A DNA stretch of 64,000 bases, from the NCBI RefSeq assembly GCF_020037015.1, contig NZ_JAIQDE010000011.1, positions 1 to 64,000 on the forward strand, in the 5' to 3' direction. Shown piece by piece: positions 61,465 to 64,000 of the stretch. The stretch comes from Corallococcus sp. AS-1-6 (GTDB taxonomy: Bacteria > Myxococcota > Myxococcia > Myxococcales > Myxococcaceae). The position numbers were made by a program, and so were the translations under genes. Positions within the stretch are counted from its first letter, which is position 1; each line of letters begins with the position of its first letter. The notes beneath the pieces are model-generated. The model saw only the letters and a list, made by a program, of their open reading frames with translations, ran no database searches and was not told the origin of the DNA.

Positions 61465-62001
61465 GTGACGACGTTCCACGAGAAGGATGTCGGCGTCCTC
61501 ATCTCCGAGGAGGCCGTGCAGGCGCGCGTGAAGGAGCTGGGCGCGCAGATTACCCGCGACTACCAGGGCAAGGAGCTGACGCTCATCTGCGTGCTCAAGG
61601 GCTCCGCGTTCTTCGCCATCGACCTGGCGCGGGCCATCGACCTGCCGCTGACGCTCGAGTTCCTGGGCGTGGCCAGCTACCACGGCGGCACGGAGTCCAC
61701 GGGCGAGGTGCGCATCACCACGGACGTGTCCAAGCCGATGGCGGGCAAGCACCTGCTCGTCATCGAGGACATCATCGACACGGGGCTCACCATGAGCTTC
61801 CTCCTGGAGAACCTCCGGGCGCGCCACCCGGCGTCGGTGAAGATCTGCTCGCTGCTGGAGAAGCCCGCGCGGGCCAAGACGAAGGTGGACATCGACTACA
61901 AGGGCTTCGTCATCGAGGACAAGTTCGTCGTCGGGTACGGCCTGGACTACGGCGAGAAGTACCGGAACCTGCCGTTCATCGGCATCTGGAAGCACGCCTG
62001 A
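61465..62001 (+). CDS. hpt: Hypoxanthine phosphoribosyltransferase
   Basis: A 178-residue purine salvage enzyme. LICVLKGSAFFAIDLAR, VIEDIIDTGLTMSFL (PRPP motif) and KFVVGYGLDYGEKYRNLPFIG are the family signature. It starts with GTG 12 bases after upp, so tdk, upp and hpt are one operon. Confidence 0.94.
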   Translation: MTTFHEKDVGVLISEEAVQARVKELGAQITRDYQGKELTLICVLKGSAFFAIDLARAIDLPLTLEFLGVASYHGGTESTGEVRITTDVSKPMAGKHLLVIEDIIDTGLTMSFLLENLRARHPASVKICSLLEKPARAKTKVDIDYKGFVIEDKFVVGYGLDYGEKYRNLPFIGIWKHA

Positions 62002-62164
62002 GAGGCGCTTGATGGGCCCGGGTGCCCCTCCCTCCGGGGTGGGGGCCTCGGGACTGCGAGGGCCCCGTTCACGCGCCGCACGGCGGCCGTGGGCAGGGCC
62101 CTCATGCGTTGCGGGGCGCACGCATGCACAGCCTCTCCTCTGGACACTTCAAGGAGGCTTGACC

Positions 62165-62992
62165 ATGCGAGACGGGAGCGTGAGGGCTCCCCCGCGGACG
62201 GCGACCGCGGGCGGGGACGCGATGCAGAAGTACCTGGCGGAGGCCGTCGGCACGTTCGTGCTGGTGCTCGGCGGCGTGGGGGCGGCGGTGCTGGCGGGCG
62301 ACCGCATCGGCTTCCTGGGCGTGGCCTTCGCGTTCGGGCTGTCACTGCTGGCCATGGTCTACACGATAGGCCCCATCTCCGGCTGCCACGTGAACCCGGC
62401 CGTGACGGTGGGCCTCTTGATGGCGGGCAAGTTCGACAAGCGGCATGTGGCCGGCTACGTCATCGCGCAGTGCGTGGGCGCCATCGTCGCGGCGGGCGTG
62501 GTGCTGCTCATCGCGAAGGGCGCGCCGGGCGGCTACTCCGCGGGCGCGGAGGGGCTGGGCAGCAACGGCTACGGGGTGGCGTCGCCGGAGGGGTATGGCG
62601 GCGGGGCGGCGTTCCTCACGGAGGTCGCGCTCACCTTCCTGCTGGTGCTGACGGTGCTGGGGGCCACGGACTCGCGCGCGCCGGTGGGCTTCGCGGGCCT
62701 GGCCATTGGCCTGGTGCTGACGCTCATCAACCTGGTGGGCATCCCCGTCACCAACACGTCGGTGAACCCGGCGCGCAGCCTGGGCCCGGCGCTCTTCGCC
62801 GGAGGGGACGCCCTGCGCCAGTTGTGGCTGTTCATCATCGCGCCGCTGTTGGGGGCGGCCTTCGCGTCCGCGGTGTACCGGCTGGTGCACCGCCCGGCGG
62901 TGCAGATTACCGCCGCGCGCGCGGAGCAGGCGACGGACGAGGAGCGCCGCGAGCGCGTGGTGGGCCGGCGCGACGTGGAGCGCCCCGTTTGA
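62165..62992 (+). CDS. Aquaporin-type water/glycerol channel
   Basis: A 275-residue MIP channel with six membrane helices and two NPA boxes, GCHVNPAVTVG and TSVNPARSLGP. The arginine following the second NPA favours water selectivity, as in AqpZ. AAGGAGG before ATG 62165 supports the long start, although ATG 62222 (MQKYLAEAVGT) is the usual family start; the first 19 residues are unusual. A 35-residue charged tail follows. Confidence 0.9.
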   Translation: MRDGSVRAPPRTATAGGDAMQKYLAEAVGTFVLVLGGVGAAVLAGDRIGFLGVAFAFGLSLLAMVYTIGPISGCHVNPAVTVGLLMAGKFDKRHVAGYVIAQCVGAIVAAGVVLLIAKGAPGGYSAGAEGLGSNGYGVASPEGYGGGAAFLTEVALTFLLVLTVLGATDSRAPVGFAGLAIGLVLTLINLVGIPVTNTSVNPARSLGPALFAGGDALRQLWLFIIAPLLGAAFASAVYRLVHRPAVQITAARAEQATDEERRERVVGRRDVERPV

Positions 62993-62998
62993 AGCACG

Positions 62999-63034
62999 AA
63001 GGCCGTGCCTCGCTTCGGCGCGGGGCACGGCCTT
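62999..63034. terminator. Bidirectional terminator between the aquaporin gene and nrdB
   Basis: AAGGCCGTGCC and GGGCACGGCCTT form an 11-base-pair stem with a 13-base loop between convergent genes. Confidence 0.75.
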
Positions 63035-63060
63035 GAGTGTGTGGAGCAGGGGAGGGGGCC

Positions 63061-64000
63061 TTAGAAGGCGGCGTCGAAGACGACGTCGTTGGCGGCGCCC
63101 ACGCCCACGGCGACCTGGTAGGACGACACGCGGCGCTCGAAGAAGTTGGTGAGCTCCTGCACGTCCTGCAGGTCCATGAAGTGCAGCGGGTTCTTGGTGT
63201 GGAAGATGGGGGCCATGCCCAGCATCTGGAGGCGCTGGTCGGCCACGTACTCCAGGTAGCCGCGCATCTCCTGCACCGACAGGCCCATCACGCCGCCGCT
63301 CAGCAGGTCCTGGGCGAACTGCGTCTCGCACTCCACCGCGTCGCGCATCATCTGCACGACGTCCTTCTCCAGGCTCGCGTCGAAGAGGTCCGGCTCCTCC
63401 TTGCGCGCCGTCTGGATGGCCTCGAAGGCGAAGGCCATGTGGGCGGACTCGTCGCGGAACACCCAGTTGGTGCCCGCGGCCAGGCCGTTGAGCAGCCCCT
63501 TGCTGCGCAGGAAGTACACGTACGCGAAGGCCGCGAAGAAGAAGAGGCCCTCGATGCAGCCCGCGAAGCAGATGAGGTTCAGGAGGAACTGGCGGCGGTC
63601 CGACCTGGAGCGGACCTGATCCAGCGCCTGGATGCTGTCCATCCACTTCATGCAGAAGCGCGCCTTGCGCTGGATGGACGGGATGTTGTCCACCGCCGCG
63701 AAGGCCTTGGCGCGCTCCGCCGGGTCCGGCACGTAGGTGTCCAGCAGCGTCAGGTAGAACTGGACGTGCAGGGCCTCTTCGTAGAGCTGGCGCGACAGGT
63801 ACATGCGCGCTTCGGGCGCGTTCAGGTGCTTGTAGAGGTTGAGCACCAGGTTGTTGCCGACGATGGAGTCGCCCGTGGCGAAGAAGGCCACCAGCCGGTG
63901 GATGAGGTGACGCTCCGCGTCCGTCATCTTCGAGCGCAGGTCCACCAGGTCCGTGGAGAAGTCGATCTCCTCCACCGTCCAGGTGTTCTTGATGGCGTTG
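63061..64000 (-). CDS. nrdB: Ribonucleoside-diphosphate reductase small subunit, N-terminus beyond the window
   Basis: At least 313 residues of a class I NrdB, which holds the di-iron/tyrosyl radical used to reduce ribonucleotides. Metal ligands are seen in LYEEALHVQFY (Glu, His and the radical Tyr) and RDESAHMAFAFE (Glu, His). ICFAGCIEGLFFFAAFAYVYFL is the hydrophobic core region. The frame is open at the window edge; the start is outside. Confidence 0.93.
   Translation of the reverse strand, partial: NAIKNTWTVEEIDFSTDLVDLRSKMTDAERHLIHRLVAFFATGDSIVGNNLVLNLYKHLNAPEARMYLSRQLYEEALHVQFYLTLLDTYVPDPAERAKAFAAVDNIPSIQRKARFCMKWMDSIQALDQVRSRSDRRQFLLNLICFAGCIEGLFFFAAFAYVYFLRSKGLLNGLAAGTNWVFRDESAHMAFAFEAIQTARKEEPDLFDASLEKDVVQMMRDAVECETQFAQDLLSGGVMGLSVQEMRGYLEYVADQRLQMLGMAPIFHTKNPLHFMDLQDVQELTNFFERRVSSYQVAVGVGAANDVVFDAAF

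Overview
The window comes from a high-GC, GC3-biased deltaproteobacterial (Myxococcota) chromosome. The best evidence is the mrpC-mrpB-mrpA locus at 12.0-15.5 kb, the fruiting-body regulators of Myxococcus and its relatives. A fibro-slime/cysteine-repeat lipoprotein, a eukaryote-like Ser/Thr kinase, LTA4-hydrolase-type aminopeptidase and SpoVG agree with this. I would place it in the Myxococcaceae (Myxococcus or Corallococcus); the genus is inference.

Layout. 0-0.46 kb: right end of an IS5-family element. 0.7-11.9 kb: a DpnA-like DNA methyltransferase, an M1 aminopeptidase, a fadN-fadA beta-oxidation pair, a MutS-like membrane ATPase, a repeat-rich lipoprotein and an outer-membrane-type protein. 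12.0-15.5 kb: mrpC, mrpB, mrpA, with a dense regulatory region in front of mrpC. 15.5-22.6 kb: a fused membrane/spermidine-synthase protein, a Flp-like pilin, a cupin-like protein and two polytopic membrane proteins. 22.8-27.2 kb: an accessory island, visibly richer in A/T in places, with small Cys-rich lipoproteins, an RHS tail remnant, unrecognised small genes and duplicated fragments of neighbouring genes. 27.2-32.3 kb: an SsnA-like amidohydrolase lacking key residues, an RlmI-like methyltransferase, a kinase with an RHH-like tail, truA and a membrane protein.

32.3-40.7 kb: a seven-gene arginine operon on the minus strand (transcarbamylase-argB-argE-argH-argG-unknown P-loop gene-argC) with divergent argR. 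Its transcarbamylase resembles N-acetyl/N-succinyl-ornithine transcarbamylases rather than ArgF, so citrulline is probably made in acylated form and released by the M20 deacylase. The embedded P-loop gene is the best candidate for something undescribed.

40.7-64 kb is mostly housekeeping: clpB, thiE/thiD, dnaB (with an 18-glycine insertion), a LytS/LytTR pair with an acyltransferase, the rpsF-rpsR-rplI ribosomal genes (S18 has a long RGG-type extension), pth, rplY, prs, spoVG, a tdk-upp-hpt salvage cluster, an aquaporin and the start-truncated nrdB. I saw no tRNA, rRNA or CRISPR array, and no gene-free stretch longer than 300 bases.
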